Counted from the stretch's first letter, positions 32,404 to 42,900 are shown. The stretch: DNA of 64,000 nucleotides from RGIG4140 sp045614025 (GCA_045614025.1 JAZLCE010000013.1:51820-115819); one strand, 5' to 3'. Made by a program: numbers and translations. The notes: a model not told the origin generated them from the letters alone.

Positions 32404-33578
32404 AAAGAGCTATCTGCTGGCGAAACCTTTATAATATAGTTCTTTCCACGAATTTGAAACATTTCAAGTAAGCGATCGTTTGTTCCATCTTTATTAAATC
32501 TAAATCGACCATTTAAACCAACAAAACCATCTTCACTTAACAATGCTTTTTTATTTAACATATCTTTTTGAGATAAATGGCTAATCAATGAAATACCATC
32601 ATATCCTAAAGCAGAAACAGAAATTGGCTTGGTAAAAAATGCTTCTTGGTAATTCTTTTGATAAATATTTAAATGATTTTGAGGTAAATCTGCAAAATAA
32701 GCACCAGCAAGCTCTCTTGAACCTTGTCCACGCAATGTTGCCAATCCATAAAACGCCACCAAATTGGGTGTTACATCATAATAAGAAAGAAGAGAAATTA
32801 ATTGTTGCAATTTCACTCCTTGTTCAAAAACAAATAATGCATCAAATTCAATTCGATCAGCCGTTGGATTTTGAGCTAATTCTTTTTCTTCTTCTGTCAA
32901 TTCTTTATCTTTTAAATCAATAAGTGGTGGTGCAATTTTTTGAACAGCAGCCATCAAATCTGGATTTTGCGAATCATATAAAGAAATATGTGATAATTGC
33001 ATGCCCGGACAATAAGTTATCGCTTCTTCAAATGATTTTAAAACCATTGCTCCTGTTTTATCATTTGGCCCTAACAAAGCTATACGGAATTGACCTTTTT
33101 CACAAGCAAATTTAACGATTCTTTTAATCTGTTCTTCAATTAAGAGTGCCATTGAATAAACATTATTCCCCAAAGCGGATGTATCAGATGTAAAAGAAAG
33201 AACAGGAATATCTGGATCTAAATTTTTAATAGCGGTAACACTGCTTGAAAAAACAGGGCCCAAAATAATATCCGCATCATTTTTTTTGGCTTTTAAATAA
33301 GCTTCTTCTGCCCCTTGAGGCGTTCCTTTTGTATCATAAAAATCAACCTCTGTTACTTCATCAGTTGATCGATCTAACTGCGCCATTAAAATAGCATTAC
33401 GAAAAGCATCTCCAAGTGCTGCAGAATCTCCTGATAGAGGTAAAAACACAGCTGTTTTTGTTTTTTCTTTTTGCACTTCATCAAACATACCCTCATCAAA
33501 TGGGCTTGTTTTTTTTGTTTTCAAAGCGCATCCTGCTAAAGCAAGAGATAATGTTACCATAAGTATTTTTTTTAACAT
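32400..33578 (-). CDS. LpoA-like penicillin-binding protein activator lipoprotein
   Basis: 392-aa outer-membrane lipoprotein (lipobox ALAGC, acylated Cys17) with a periplasmic-binding-protein type I fold similar to the C-domain of LpoA/LppC: VFLPLSGDSAALGDAFRNAILMAQ, IILGPVFSSSVTAIK, PVLSFTSDTSALGNNVYSMAL, RIALLGPNDKTGAMV, YDVTPNLVAFYG. LpoA activates PBP1A during peptidoglycan synthesis. The TPR N-domain of E. coli LpoA is missing, as in other alphaproteobacteria. It is divergent from rsmI-yraN-BON lipoprotein, the cluster that includes lpoA in E. coli. Confidence 0.9.
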   Translation of the reverse strand: MLKKILMVTLSLALAGCALKTKKTSPFDEGMFDEVQKEKTKTAVFLPLSGDSAALGDAFRNAILMAQLDRSTDEVTEVDFYDTKGTPQGAEEAYLKAKKNDADIILGPVFSSSVTAIKNLDPDIPVLSFTSDTSALGNNVYSMALLIEEQIKRIVKFACEKGQFRIALLGPNDKTGAMVLKSFEEAITYCPGMQLSHISLYDSQNPDLMAAVQKIAPPLIDLKDKELTEEEKELAQNPTADRIEFDALFVFEQGVKLQQLISLLSYYDVTPNLVAFYGLATLRGQGSRELAGAYFADLPQNHLNIYQKNYQEAFFTKPISVSALGYDGISLISHLSQKDMLNKKALLSEDGFVGLNGRFRFNKDGTNDRLLEMFQIRGKNYIIKVSPADSSF

Positions 33579-33660
33579 AAAATTATTTCCTTTTCTTCTT
33601 TCTTTTTATTTGGTATACTGAAAATATTAAAAATTTTCAAGTATTATTAATGAGGTTCTT

Positions 33661-34488
33661 ATGCTTATTTTGGTATCCACTCCAATCGGTAATTTGTCTG
33701 ACATTTCAAAAAGAGCGATTGAAACTTTAAACAACGCAGATATTATTGCGTGTGAAGATACAAGAACAAGCGCCTCTTTATTTTCACTTGTTGGTATAAA
33801 AGCAAAAAAACTTATTCCTTATCACGAACATAATGCTGATGAAATTCGACCAAAAATTATATCATATTTAGAAAAAGGACTTCTTGTTGCTCTTGTAAGT
33901 GATGCAGGCACTCCTCTTATTTCCGATCCAGGATATCGACTTGTTAGAGAGTGCCGCCAAAAAGGTTTAGAAGTTTCAACAGTGCCAGGTGCTAATGCCG
34001 TTTTATCAGCTTTGCAACTTTCGGGTCTTCCTTCAGATGCCTTTTTGTTTGCTGGATTTTTACCACATAAACAAAGCGCCAGAAAAAATCATTTATCCAC
34101 CTTTAAATCGGTTCCTGCAACACTTATTTTTTATGAAACAGCGAATCGACTTATTGATTCTTTAAAAGATATTTTAGATATTTTAGGAAACAGAGAAATG
34201 TCTGTTGTTCGGGAAATTACTAAAAAATTTGAGGAGACAAAATCTGGTTTTGTTTCGGATCTTATTGCATATTATGAGGAAAATGATCAGCCTAAAGGCG
34301 AAATCGTTTTAGTAATCGATAGAAAAAGCGAAAATATTGAAGAAATTAACATTGAGGATCTTATTCTAAAAACATTAGAAACTTCTTCTGTTAAGGACAC
34401 GGCTGAAATTGTTTCAAAAATTAGTGGATATCCCAAAAAAGAAATTTATAAGAAAGCACTGGATCTTAAAAATGGCAAAAAAGTTTAA
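33661..34488 (+). CDS. rsmI: 16S rRNA C1402 2'-O-methyltransferase RsmI
   Basis: RsmI methylates the ribose of C1402 in 16S rRNA at the decoding centre. 275 aa with the tetrapyrrole-methylase-fold motifs: VSTPIGNLSDISKRAIE, ACEDTRTSASLFS, YHEHNADE, LVSDAGTPLISDPGYRLVREC, TVPGANAVLSALQLSGLPSDAFLFAGFLP, FYETANRL and REITKKFEE. A GAGGTTCTT ribosome site precedes the ATG. The yraN start lies inside its last codons. Confidence 0.96.
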   Translation: MLILVSTPIGNLSDISKRAIETLNNADIIACEDTRTSASLFSLVGIKAKKLIPYHEHNADEIRPKIISYLEKGLLVALVSDAGTPLISDPGYRLVRECRQKGLEVSTVPGANAVLSALQLSGLPSDAFLFAGFLPHKQSARKNHLSTFKSVPATLIFYETANRLIDSLKDILDILGNREMSVVREITKKFEETKSGFVSDLIAYYEENDQPKGEIVLVIDRKSENIEEINIEDLILKTLETSSVKDTAEIVSKISGYPKKEIYKKALDLKNGKKV

Positions 34489-34837
34489 AAACACACATAT
34501 AAGCGAAAGTATTGCTCTTTTTTATTTGAGATGCAAAGGATATCGATTGCTCAAAAAAAATTTCACCGTTAAAAACGGCACTGGAGCTGGCGAAATTGAT
34601 TTAATAATGAAAAAGGGGAAAACACTTGTTTTTGTTGAAGTAAAAAAACGAAAAACATATTTAAAAGCTGCAGAAGCAATTGACATGAATAATCAACTTC
34701 GTGTTGTTAAATCTTCTGCTGTTTTTTTAAAAAAATATCCAAATTTTCAAAATTTAAATATTCGATATGATGCCATTTTATTTAAAGATAAAAGCTGTTG
34801 GCCAAAACATTTAAAAGATGCTTGGAGAGTTTTATGA
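34472..34837 (+). CDS. yraN: YraN/UPF0102 endonuclease-fold protein
   Basis: 121-aa UPF0102 protein with a restriction-endonuclease-like core: ISESIALFYLRCKGYRLL, the catalytic-type GAGEIDLIMKKGKTLVFVEVKKR (E-D...E-x-K), and the terminal RYDAILF. Possibly a Holliday-junction or DNA-processing nuclease; function not settled. The ATG at 34472 is chosen because the protein then begins at the family start; the earlier in-frame codons belong to the rsmI overlap of 17 bases. It overlaps the next gene in ATGA. Confidence 0.9.
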   Translation: MAKKFKNTHISESIALFYLRCKGYRLLKKNFTVKNGTGAGEIDLIMKKGKTLVFVEVKKRKTYLKAAEAIDMNNQLRVVKSSAVFLKKYPNFQNLNIRYDAILFKDKSCWPKHLKDAWRVL

Positions 34838-35409
34838 AAAAAAGGCTTCTATATTGCTCTTTTTTTTGTTTATTTCTCACCGGATGTCAATTTATTGGAA
34901 CAATTTATAATGCGGGTCACAAAGTTACTTCTTTAATTTTAGATGACCGATCTTTAAAAGATGATTACAATGACACTAAAATCAATATTGCTATCCGCAA
35001 AAATTTAGCTCAAAAAGATATCAAATATTTTTTAGATATTGAAATCACCGTTTTTGAAGGCTGTGTTTTATTAAATGGCGCTTTACCCCAAACAGCGCTT
35101 ATTGATGAAGTAAATGAAATCGTTTGGAATACAACTGGCGTTAAAAAGGTTTACAACTATATTCGATTGGATAATCCTGCTGATATTGGTATTGTTAATG
35201 AAGATGCAGCAATTTCCGCTAAAATTCGATATGAGCTGTCCATCACAAAAGGTATCTCTTCTGTTAATTATAAAATAACTATGGAAAATGGCACCATCTA
35301 TTTAATGGGAATCAGTGAAAACGAAGAAGAACTTAAAAAGGTTTTAGCTGTTATTAAAAACACGATTAGCGTTCAAAATATTATTGTTTTAACACGTTAT
35401 ATCAATTAA
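34834..35409 (+). CDS. BON-domain lipoprotein (YraP/DolP-like)
   Basis: 191-aa lipoprotein: signal peptide with lipobox FLTGC, then two BON domains (about 40-110 and 115-185) with LDIEITVFEGCVLLNGALPQTALIDEVNEIV and ISSVNYKITMENGTIYLMGISEN. BON proteins such as DolP bind anionic phospholipids and support outer-membrane integrity and BAM function. Its start overlaps yraN in ATGA. The rsmI-yraN-yraP order matches the enterobacterial cluster, which supports the DolP-like call. Its stop shares TTAA with the convergent CorB-like gene. Confidence 0.9.
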   Translation: MKKRLLYCSFFCLFLTGCQFIGTIYNAGHKVTSLILDDRSLKDDYNDTKINIAIRKNLAQKDIKYFLDIEITVFEGCVLLNGALPQTALIDEVNEIVWNTTGVKKVYNYIRLDNPADIGIVNEDAAISAKIRYELSITKGISSVNYKITMENGTIYLMGISENEEELKKVLAVIKNTISVQNIIVLTRYIN

Positions 35410-36668
35410 GAAGCTGGTGGTAAAATTTCAATAACAGCCAATCTATTTTTATTTTTAGAAACAATTGTAAATGAAAAACCATCAATCACAAATGTTTCCC
35501 CAACAGATGGAATTCTTTCAACTTCATAAAGAATATATCCAGCCAAAGTTGAAGCTTTATCATCAGATAATTCCCATTTAAAATGACGATTAATATCACG
35601 CAAAGTTGTTTGTCCATCTAAACGGAAACCACCTGCATCTGTTTTTACAACCTGTAAATTTGATTCTGTTGGCACATCATTTTCATCAGAAATATCACCA
35701 ACAATTTCTTCTAAAATATCTTCCAGAGTAACCAACCCTTCAATCACCCCATATTCATCAACAACAAGTGCAAAATGCTCTCTTCTTCTTTTAAAAGCAT
35801 GAAGCTGATCTAATAAAGAAGTAGTGTTTAACACAAACCATGGTTTTGTTAAATAGTCAGCAACAGAAACTTTTACTTTTCCGCGATAATAAGCATTCAT
35901 TAATTTGAGCAATGCCTTTGCATGCAAAACACCAATAATATTATCAGGCTCCCCTTTCCAAAGCGGAATACGACTATAAGGGGAACGACTTAAAAATTCA
36001 AAAATTTCTGTCAACGGCAATGCTGCATTCAATGAAACAACATGACTTCTGTGCACCATAATATCTTCCACTGTCACATCGCTTAAATCTAACACGCTTT
36101 TCAACATAACCTTTTCTTGGCTAATAATACCATCATCTTCAGATGGCATTAAAATAGTTCCACGAATTTCAGCCTTAACAGTTTCAGCATCAACTTGTTG
36201 TTCCCCCTTTGGTAAAAATTTAATCAATATCTGAGAAAAAACACCAAAAGCCTTTACAATTGGAGAAAAGCAAAAAACAAAAAACGTTAAAAGAGGAACG
36301 CTAAACATTGAAAATGCCAAAGGATTATTCAAAGCATATGTTTTTGGCATAATTTCTGAAAACAAAAGAACAACAACGCTCACCCCAAATGTTGCAATTA
36401 AAACACCATATTCCTCACCAAAAAATTCAATCATTAGAGCTGTTGATAACGCCGTTAAAGCAATATTAACAATATTATTCCCAAATAATAATGTTCCCAA
36501 AAGCTTAGCTGAATCTTTTTTTAACAATAAAATATGTTGCGCTCTCCAATTTCCTTTTTTCCCTAATTCATAAAGTTGAGGCATGGAAACAGCCGTCATA
36601 GCCGTTTCTGTTCCCGAAAAATAAAATGAAAGCAACAACAAAAAGAAGATCAAAAAACAATCAATCAT
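35406..36668 (-). CDS. CorB/CNNM-family membrane protein with CBS and CorC domains
   Basis: 420-aa protein: DUF21 membrane domain with three to four TM segments (about 1-150: FYFSGTETAMTAVS, LGTLLFGNNIVNIALTALSTA, SVVVLLFSEIMPKTYAL), a CBS pair (about 185-320: DIMVHRSHVVSLNAA, FALVVDEYGVIEGLVTLEDILEEIVGDISDE) and a CorC_HlyC domain at the C-terminus. Relatives (CorB, YfjD, CNNM) transport or regulate Mg2+/Co2+. It lies three bases after aroK. In other alphaproteobacteria the order is xerD, then divergent aroK-aroB-DUF21 gene; aroB is missing between them here. Confidence 0.92.
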   Translation of the reverse strand: MIDCFLIFFLLLLSFYFSGTETAMTAVSMPQLYELGKKGNWRAQHILLLKKDSAKLLGTLLFGNNIVNIALTALSTALMIEFFGEEYGVLIATFGVSVVVLLFSEIMPKTYALNNPLAFSMFSVPLLTFFVFCFSPIVKAFGVFSQILIKFLPKGEQQVDAETVKAEIRGTILMPSEDDGIISQEKVMLKSVLDLSDVTVEDIMVHRSHVVSLNAALPLTEIFEFLSRSPYSRIPLWKGEPDNIIGVLHAKALLKLMNAYYRGKVKVSVADYLTKPWFVLNTTSLLDQLHAFKRRREHFALVVDEYGVIEGLVTLEDILEEIVGDISDENDVPTESNLQVVKTDAGGFRLDGQTTLRDINRHFKWELSDDKASTLAGYILYEVERIPSVGETFVIDGFSFTIVSKNKNRLAVIEILPPAS

Positions 36669-36671
36669 TTT

Positions 36672-37289
36672 TTATTTTTTCCTTAATGGTTTGGGCAACC
36701 GCTTTTTTTTCTTATACTTTGGCAACGGTGCTTGATTTTTATCTTCAACATTTTCAATAATATTTCTTTTTTCAAGCTCTTTTAAAAGACGACTTACTGT
36801 TCGATATGGCGATTCTTTAAAAGATTCAACCATAATATCTGCCTCTGAATAAACAGGATATCTTTCGTGAACCAATCGTTCAATTGTTTTATGGTTATCT
36901 GCGGCAGGAACCAATGGTCTATGTGTTCGACCTTGTGTTCTTCTTGAAATAACATCGCTTGAAGCTTTGATCCAAATGGAAATAGCTTTTTCAGAAGCAA
37001 GCTTTCTTGTTTTTTCGGATAAAAAAGCACCACCACCAGAAGAAAGCACGCAAGGTTCCCCATTCAGCAATCTTTGCATTACGCGTTCTTCACCTAAACG
37101 AAATTCTTCCATTCCACATTTAGAAAATAATTCATTAATCAAAAAACCTGTTGATCTTTCAATTTCTTTATCACTATCATAAAATGGCAATTGTAACTTT
37201 TTAGATAAAATTCGACCTAAACTCGTTTTTCCAACCCCCATCATTCCAACAAGTAAAATAATTTTGGGTTCTAATAATTTTTGTTTCAT
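36672..37289 (-). CDS. aroK: Shikimate kinase
   Basis: AroK phosphorylates shikimate at the 3-hydroxyl in chorismate synthesis. 205 aa with Walker A GMMGVGKTSLG (15-25), the shikimate-binding DSDKEIERSTG, FRLGEERVMQRLL, the SSGGGAFLSEKTR loop and the lid Arg segment RTQGRTHRPLV. The C-terminus has a 30-residue basic extension ending KKKKRLPKPLRKK that is not part of the fold. The usual partner aroB does not follow; the DUF21-CBS gene does. Confidence 0.94.
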   Translation of the reverse strand: MKQKLLEPKIILLVGMMGVGKTSLGRILSKKLQLPFYDSDKEIERSTGFLINELFSKCGMEEFRLGEERVMQRLLNGEPCVLSSGGGAFLSEKTRKLASEKAISIWIKASSDVISRRTQGRTHRPLVPAADNHKTIERLVHERYPVYSEADIMVESFKESPYRTVSRLLKELEKRNIIENVEDKNQAPLPKYKKKKRLPKPLRKK

Positions 37290-37298
37290 GTTCTTTTC

Positions 37299-37327
37299 TT
37301 GACAATTCTTAAATAAATATAGTATTA
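37299..37327 (+). promoter_or_regulatory. Candidate promoter of the xerD-lptD-surA transcript
   Basis: Perfect TTGACA at 37299-37304, then TAGTAT after 15 bases or GTATTA after 17. It lies 75 bases before the ATG at 37380. The -10 is ambiguous. Confidence 0.45.
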
Positions 37328-37379
37328 CTGAATATCATAGCAAGATTTATTTAATCTGTCCAGTATAAAGGAGTATAAA

Positions 37380-37523
37380 ATGATTCATAAAGAAGAAAAA
37401 AAACATATTTTTCTTAAAATAACCATCCTTTTGGTCGTTGCTTTTTTCGTTGTTTTAGCATTTATTGAGCCTAAAGCAGAAATTACTCATATTGAAAAAG
37501 AAATCCAAACACCATTAAATTAA
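37380..37523 (+). CDS. Small single-pass membrane protein
   Basis: 47-aa open frame MIHKEEKKHIFLKITI... with one TM segment (about residues 11-28, LKITILLVVAFFVVLAFI) and a short outer tail ending QTPLN. AAAGGAG lies before the ATG, and the stop overlaps the start of the next gene by one base, which supports real translation and coupling. Function unknown; it is too short to have been listed by a 60-codon cut-off. Confidence 0.75.
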   Translation: MIHKEEKKHIFLKITILLVVAFFVVLAFIEPKAEITHIEKEIQTPLN

Positions 37524-39037
37524 TGAAAAAAACTCTTCTTTTATTTTGTTGCTCACTTCTTTTTTATTATAATGCTTTAGCATCATTAATTGATTCGGGT
37601 GTTATAATAAGTGATATTGCACCTTTTTCACTTAATACACTTGGTTCTCATGATAAGTTAAAAAAAGATTTGTGGCAAGAAAGCAATCCTGAAACATTAT
37701 TTCAACTCGTCGATCAAATTGGAACAAAAAAACTTTCTCCTGCTTCAAGAAAAGCCCTCATTCTTTTATTAACACAAGATACAACTGGGCATGAACTTAA
37801 AAATCAAAAAGAAGATATTTTTTTAACAAAAAGACTTGAAGCATTAACCCGCCTTGGTGCTTTTGATGAAGTATTAAAATTGATTAACCTGATTCCTTCA
37901 CAAAAGATAAATCAAGAGATATATCTTTTAAAAACAAATATTCTTATCGCTCAGGGAAAATTTGAAGAAGCAGAAAAAGAATTTGAAAATTTATCGCCTT
38001 CATTTAAAACTGATGAGACAAGAATTAATCTTTTCTTAGAAAAAGAAGAAAAAAACAAAGCTATTTTGGCTTATGAAATATATAGGGAAAATCAAGAAAC
38101 TTCAAACCCGCTTTTTTCTGCTTTAGCCGAAAATATTCTTCTTGAATTAGAAACAAAAATTCCAAATGATTTACCATTAAATATTGAACATATTTATTTA
38201 TTTTCAAGATTAAAAGAAAACTCTTTTTCATTAAAAAATCAATTTGAGGGCATCCAAAAAATCTTTGTCAATTTACCTGTATCAGATATCAGCGAGCGCA
38301 TTTATTATGCTGAAAAAATATCTTTGAATGCTCAAGAACTTGAAAGTATTTATAAATTACCTCTTTTTGATCTAAAAACTGATCCCAACCATTTAAAACG
38401 CGCTGAAATTTATCAAAAAATCAAAACTGAAACTGATATTTTTGCAAAGGCACAATGGATTAAAACCTTCGCAAAAATTGCATTTCAAGATAAATTAGGT
38501 CTTTATATAGCGCCACTTATTGAACAAGAATTAAACGCTATTTTACCTCAACAAGAATTAAAAGATCTTGCTTTTTATGCTGCTCAAATTTATATCCTTC
38601 AAAACAATTTAGAAAAAGCCTATGAGTGGTATCAAATTTTAAAAAATGAAAAAGAAGACTCCTATCAAAAAGAAAGATTGTTGCTAATTCCAGGTCTTCA
38701 AAAAATAGGAGCTGGAATTCCTCAAGAGACTGAGTCTCTCTTAAATTATTTTTGCACTAATTTAAAAGAAGAAAACTGTTTGCAATTTTGGAAAAACGCT
38801 TCTCAAGAATTTTATGAAACATTAAACACTCAAAAACCAAACCGCCCTCCTCTCATGATTTTTGAATACCTAAATCATGAGCATCAACTTAAAACTGGTG
38901 AAAACTTAATTAGGGCTATTTTTGATTTAAATGATGAAAATATTTCTGACAAACACTCTTTAATATTTTTCATCAAACAAAATTATCCTCAAGATGTTTC
39001 TTTGCCACTTGAACTTGAAGGAACACTTTATCAATGA
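37523..39037 (+). CDS. Exported helical-repeat (TPR-like) protein
   Basis: 504-aa protein with a signal peptide (about 1-20, MKKTLLLFCCSLLFYYNALA) and a mature part made of helix-turn-helix repeats, for example LTRLGAFDEVLKLINLI, NILIAQGKFEEAEKEFENL and AAQIYILQNNLEKAYEWYQIL, which look TPR-like. Periplasmic. A protein of similar layout often lies upstream of xerD in alphaproteobacteria, with no established function. It overlaps xerD by four bases, so it is in the same transcript. Confidence 0.8.
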   Translation: MKKTLLLFCCSLLFYYNALASLIDSGVIISDIAPFSLNTLGSHDKLKKDLWQESNPETLFQLVDQIGTKKLSPASRKALILLLTQDTTGHELKNQKEDIFLTKRLEALTRLGAFDEVLKLINLIPSQKINQEIYLLKTNILIAQGKFEEAEKEFENLSPSFKTDETRINLFLEKEEKNKAILAYEIYRENQETSNPLFSALAENILLELETKIPNDLPLNIEHIYLFSRLKENSFSLKNQFEGIQKIFVNLPVSDISERIYYAEKISLNAQELESIYKLPLFDLKTDPNHLKRAEIYQKIKTETDIFAKAQWIKTFAKIAFQDKLGLYIAPLIEQELNAILPQQELKDLAFYAAQIYILQNNLEKAYEWYQILKNEKEDSYQKERLLLIPGLQKIGAGIPQETESLLNYFCTNLKEENCLQFWKNASQEFYETLNTQKPNRPPLMIFEYLNHEHQLKTGENLIRAIFDLNDENISDKHSLIFFIKQNYPQDVSLPLELEGTLYQ

Positions 39038-39939
39038 GCCTAAAATTAATTGATTCTTTTTTGGAAATGATATTAGCCGAACGTGGTGCTGCACTAAACA
39101 CGATTACGGCTTATCGACATGATTTAAAAGAACTATATAATTTTTTGTTTTCAAAAAAAGTTAAACTTCAAAATGCAAAAAAAGAAGATTTGCAAGATTA
39201 TATCGAATTTTTGCTTTCCACCCGTTTAAGCGCAAAAACACAAGCTAGACGCTTATGCGCTATGCGTGAATTTTATCGTTTTTTATATTCAGAAGATATT
39301 ATTAAAAAAAATCCCTCTGATTATATTCAATCACCAAAAATAAAAAAATCTCTTCCTAAATACCTCACTGAAGAAGAAGTTGATTTATTAATTAGTGGCG
39401 CCAAAGAAAAAAATACCAGAATATATCTGCTTCTTGAAATGTTATATGCATCAGGAATGCGCGTGAGCGAGCTTGTCAGCCTTCCACTTACTGTTATTAC
39501 ACATGATTTATCCACATTAACGATTATTGGCAAAGGCAACAAAGAACGCATTGTTCCTTTAAATGACAATACCCGTATTGCTTTAGAACAATGGTTAGTT
39601 GAAAGAGAAGCATTACTTCCTAAAAACAGACCATCAAAATGGTTGTTTCCTTCATCTTCTAAAACCGGACACTTAACCCGTGATGGCTTTTTTAAAGCAT
39701 TAAAAAAAATTGCCATGGAAAAAGGCTTATCACCTCATCGCGTTTCACCTCATGTTTTCAGACATTCTTTTGCCAGCCATCTTATTCAACATGATGCTGA
39801 TTTACGTTCTGTTCAAAAAATGTTAGGCCATGCAGATATCACAACAACAGAAATTTATACGCATATTTTGCAAGATAGATTAAAAAAGACTGTTGAAAAT
39901 TCTCATCCTTTAGCGTATAGTAAGCAAGAAGGATTTTAA
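39034..39939 (+). CDS. xerD: Tyrosine recombinase XerD
   Basis: XerD, with XerC, resolves chromosome dimers at dif. 301 aa. N-terminal SAM-like core-binding domain (FLEMILAERGAALNTITAYRHDL), then the catalytic domain with the R-K-H-R-H-Y set: SGMRVSELVSL (Arg), GKGNKERIVPL (Lys), SPHVFRHSFASHL (His and Arg), MLGHADITTTEIYTH (His and nucleophile Tyr). Located divergent from aroK as in other alphaproteobacteria, which supports XerD over XerC or an integrase. Confidence 0.95.
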   Translation: MSLKLIDSFLEMILAERGAALNTITAYRHDLKELYNFLFSKKVKLQNAKKEDLQDYIEFLLSTRLSAKTQARRLCAMREFYRFLYSEDIIKKNPSDYIQSPKIKKSLPKYLTEEEVDLLISGAKEKNTRIYLLLEMLYASGMRVSELVSLPLTVITHDLSTLTIIGKGNKERIVPLNDNTRIALEQWLVEREALLPKNRPSKWLFPSSSKTGHLTRDGFFKALKKIAMEKGLSPHRVSPHVFRHSFASHLIQHDADLRSVQKMLGHADITTTEIYTHILQDRLKKTVENSHPLAYSKQEGF

Positions 39940-42900
39940 ATGAAGATTTTAACATCATATATTTTAAAACAGCTGGTCATCAGCTTTTTGTTGATTTTAT
40001 TAGGAATGACAACGCTTGTGTGGCTTACACAATCGTTGCGCATGATTGATATGATTGTTACAAAAGGTATTCCTGTCAGCATGTTTTTAGAAATGACGTT
40101 ATTGGTCTTACCTAACTTTATTCAAATTTTATCACCTATTGCCTTGTTTGCTGTGATTTTATTTATTTTTTCTCGTATGCAAGCTGATAAAGAAGTTATG
40201 GTTATGCAAGCCATAGGTATGTCTAATAAAAGCATTATGAAGCCCGCATTTATTTTGGCTATTGGACTTACTATTATTGGTTATTTATTAACGCTTAGCA
40301 TCATTCCTGCTTCACACAGAGAACTTGGTGAACTTAAATGGCGTGTAAGAAATGATTTGTCTCATTTATTGCTTCAAGAAGGGCAATTTAATACTTTAAA
40401 TAATCGTTTGACGCTTTATGTAAAAGAAAGAGCTGAAGATGGTTCTGTTAAAGGTGTTTTGGCCTATGATGCTAAAAACCCAAAAAATATTTCTGTTTTA
40501 ATTGCCGAAAAAGGCTTTATTTTCCAAAATGATGAAGGATTTGATCTTGTATTTCAAAATGGCAGCAGACAAGAATACAATCCCGAAACAAAAAAGTTTT
40601 CAATTTTGAACTTTGATAAATACAAAATGTTTTTCAGTGATAAGAAAAATGCTGATAACTCAAGAAAATTAGATGAATCAGATTATTCGCTTTCTTATTT
40701 GCTTTCGGCAACAAAAGAAGATGTAGCAGATGAAATTCAATATCGAAAATATAAAACAGAAATTTTAAAACGATTAACAAAACCTATTTATAATATCTCA
40801 TTTATGTTTTTAGCAATGTTTGCTATTTTATCTCCATTTTATAATCGTCGGGGACAAATGGGTCGTATGAACATCATTATTTTAACAACAATTTTAGTGC
40901 AATCTCTTGCTTTAGCTTTTGAAAATTTAACTGCTAAAAATCTTTGGTTTGCTCCTCTTATGTTTTTAAACCTTTTTGTTCCAGTTTTGATTGTTTATTA
41001 TCTTGCAATGAAACCAATTCAAAAACCTCAAATTAAAAACGCCATGAAAAATTCATTTAAATTACTCTTAATTGCCTCTCTTTGCGTCTTTTCAACAACA
41101 GCTAACTCTCAAATCAAATTGGATCCTCAAGTTAAATTTGAAAAAGAAAAACCCGTTGATTTTGAAGCTGATGAAATTTTTTATAATCATCAAGAAGGAA
41201 CTGTTACTGCTCAAGGAAATGTTGTTATTGAACAAAACAACACTATTATCCAAACAGATAAATTTATTTACGATAAAAAAAATGGGCAAATTATTATCCC
41301 TCAATCCTCTAAAACAACAACCCCTGATGGAACTGTTACATATACAGCAGATACTATTTTGACTCCAGCTCTTAAAATGGCAGTTAGCAATGCTGTTGAA
41401 ATGGATTTATATGAAGGATCATATATGTCTGCTGTTAGATATAAAAGAAAAGAAAATGGCGATATCACTTATTTAAAAAAAGCCACATATACACCTTGCA
41501 CCTTTTGTAAGGGAGATTCTCCTCTTTGGAAATTAACAGCCAGAACAATTAAACATAATAAACCAAATAAAGAAATGTCTTTTACTCATTCTTTTTTAAA
41601 GGTTAAAGATATTCCTGTTTTTTATTTTCCATATTTAAACATACCTGACTTTACTGTTAAAAGAAAAACTGGTTTTTTAGCGCCTAGTTTTGCTCACAGC
41701 AATGAAATGAAACAAGGGATTAATATTCCATTTTTTGTTGATATTGCAGACAATCAAAACTTAACGCTTATTCCAACACTTTCAACAAGTCATGACCCTC
41801 TTGGCTTTATGGATTATGAAGGAACATTTACCAATGGATACTTAAAATTACAAGCCAGCGGAACAAGGGATAATGATAATAAAAATCAAGGGCACATTAA
41901 AGCTCATATGCGTGCTGACATCTCAGACAAATGGCGTTTAAGCGGACAATATTACCGCGTTTCTTCAGACACATATTTCAGACGATACTCATTGCCAGAT
42001 GTTGACACATCTGATCAATACCTTGAATCAAATATTTCAGCTGAAAGATTTGGCGAAAGAAATTATTTCCATTTCAAAGGGCTTTCTTTTCAAAACCAAC
42101 ATGGTAGAGTTAATCAAAAATCCATCCCTGTTTTCATTCCAACAATGAATTATGTGTATAACACAGAAGCATTGAATAACAGTGGTCTTTATGCGTTTTC
42201 AAAAATTAATGGTGTTGCTTATAATAACCGCCAAAGATTCAAATCAAACAGGGCTTCAGTCACTCAAGGCTTACACTTACCCTATATTTCAAATTCAGGC
42301 ATTAATATTGACACGAAAGCAAGTGTTCGTGTCGATGGTTATAGCATTGATACAGGCAAATATTCTTTTAATGGGCTAAAAACGGATGATAGTTATTCAA
42401 CTGGTAGATTTTACCCTGTATTTTCAAGCAAAATTAGTTATCCATTTGCAAAAGCCAGCGAAAATTACACGCAAGTTATTTCTCCAATTTTAATGCTTGT
42501 TTCATCACCAGTTAGTGGCAATAAAGATAAAATTCCAAATGTCGATAGTCTTGACATTGATTTTGATGATACCAACTTATTCTCTGAAAATAGATTTATT
42601 GGATATGATCGCGTTGAAACAGGCACAAGAGCAAATTATGGTATTGAATATTCAGTTTATGGCAATAAAAATATGTCATCCTCATTTTTATTCGGTCAAT
42701 CATATCGCTTCTCTGGGGATGAAGTAATGGAAAAAGCTTTAGGATATGAATCAAATTACTCTGACTATGTTGGTAGACTTCAAACAAATTTTGATATCTT
42801 CTCATTAGCTTATCGTTTCCGCTTAAATAAAGATGATTTTAAACCCGTTAAAAACGAAATTACTTTTACTGTTGGAAAAGCACCTTTACGCGTTGGTGTT

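Noticed and set aside
33617..33637. TGAAAAT...ATTTTCA inverted repeat before rsmI
   Set aside because: Seven-base match with A/T only, in an AT-rich spacer; no reason to prefer it over chance.
36672..37063. Alternative minus-strand frame inside aroK
   Set aside because: Shadow frame with no ribosome site and no family match; the aroK frame carries all motifs.
39034..39939. Phage or island integrase
   Set aside because: Length, motif set and position opposite aroK fit chromosomal XerD; there are no attachment repeats or mobile genes nearby.
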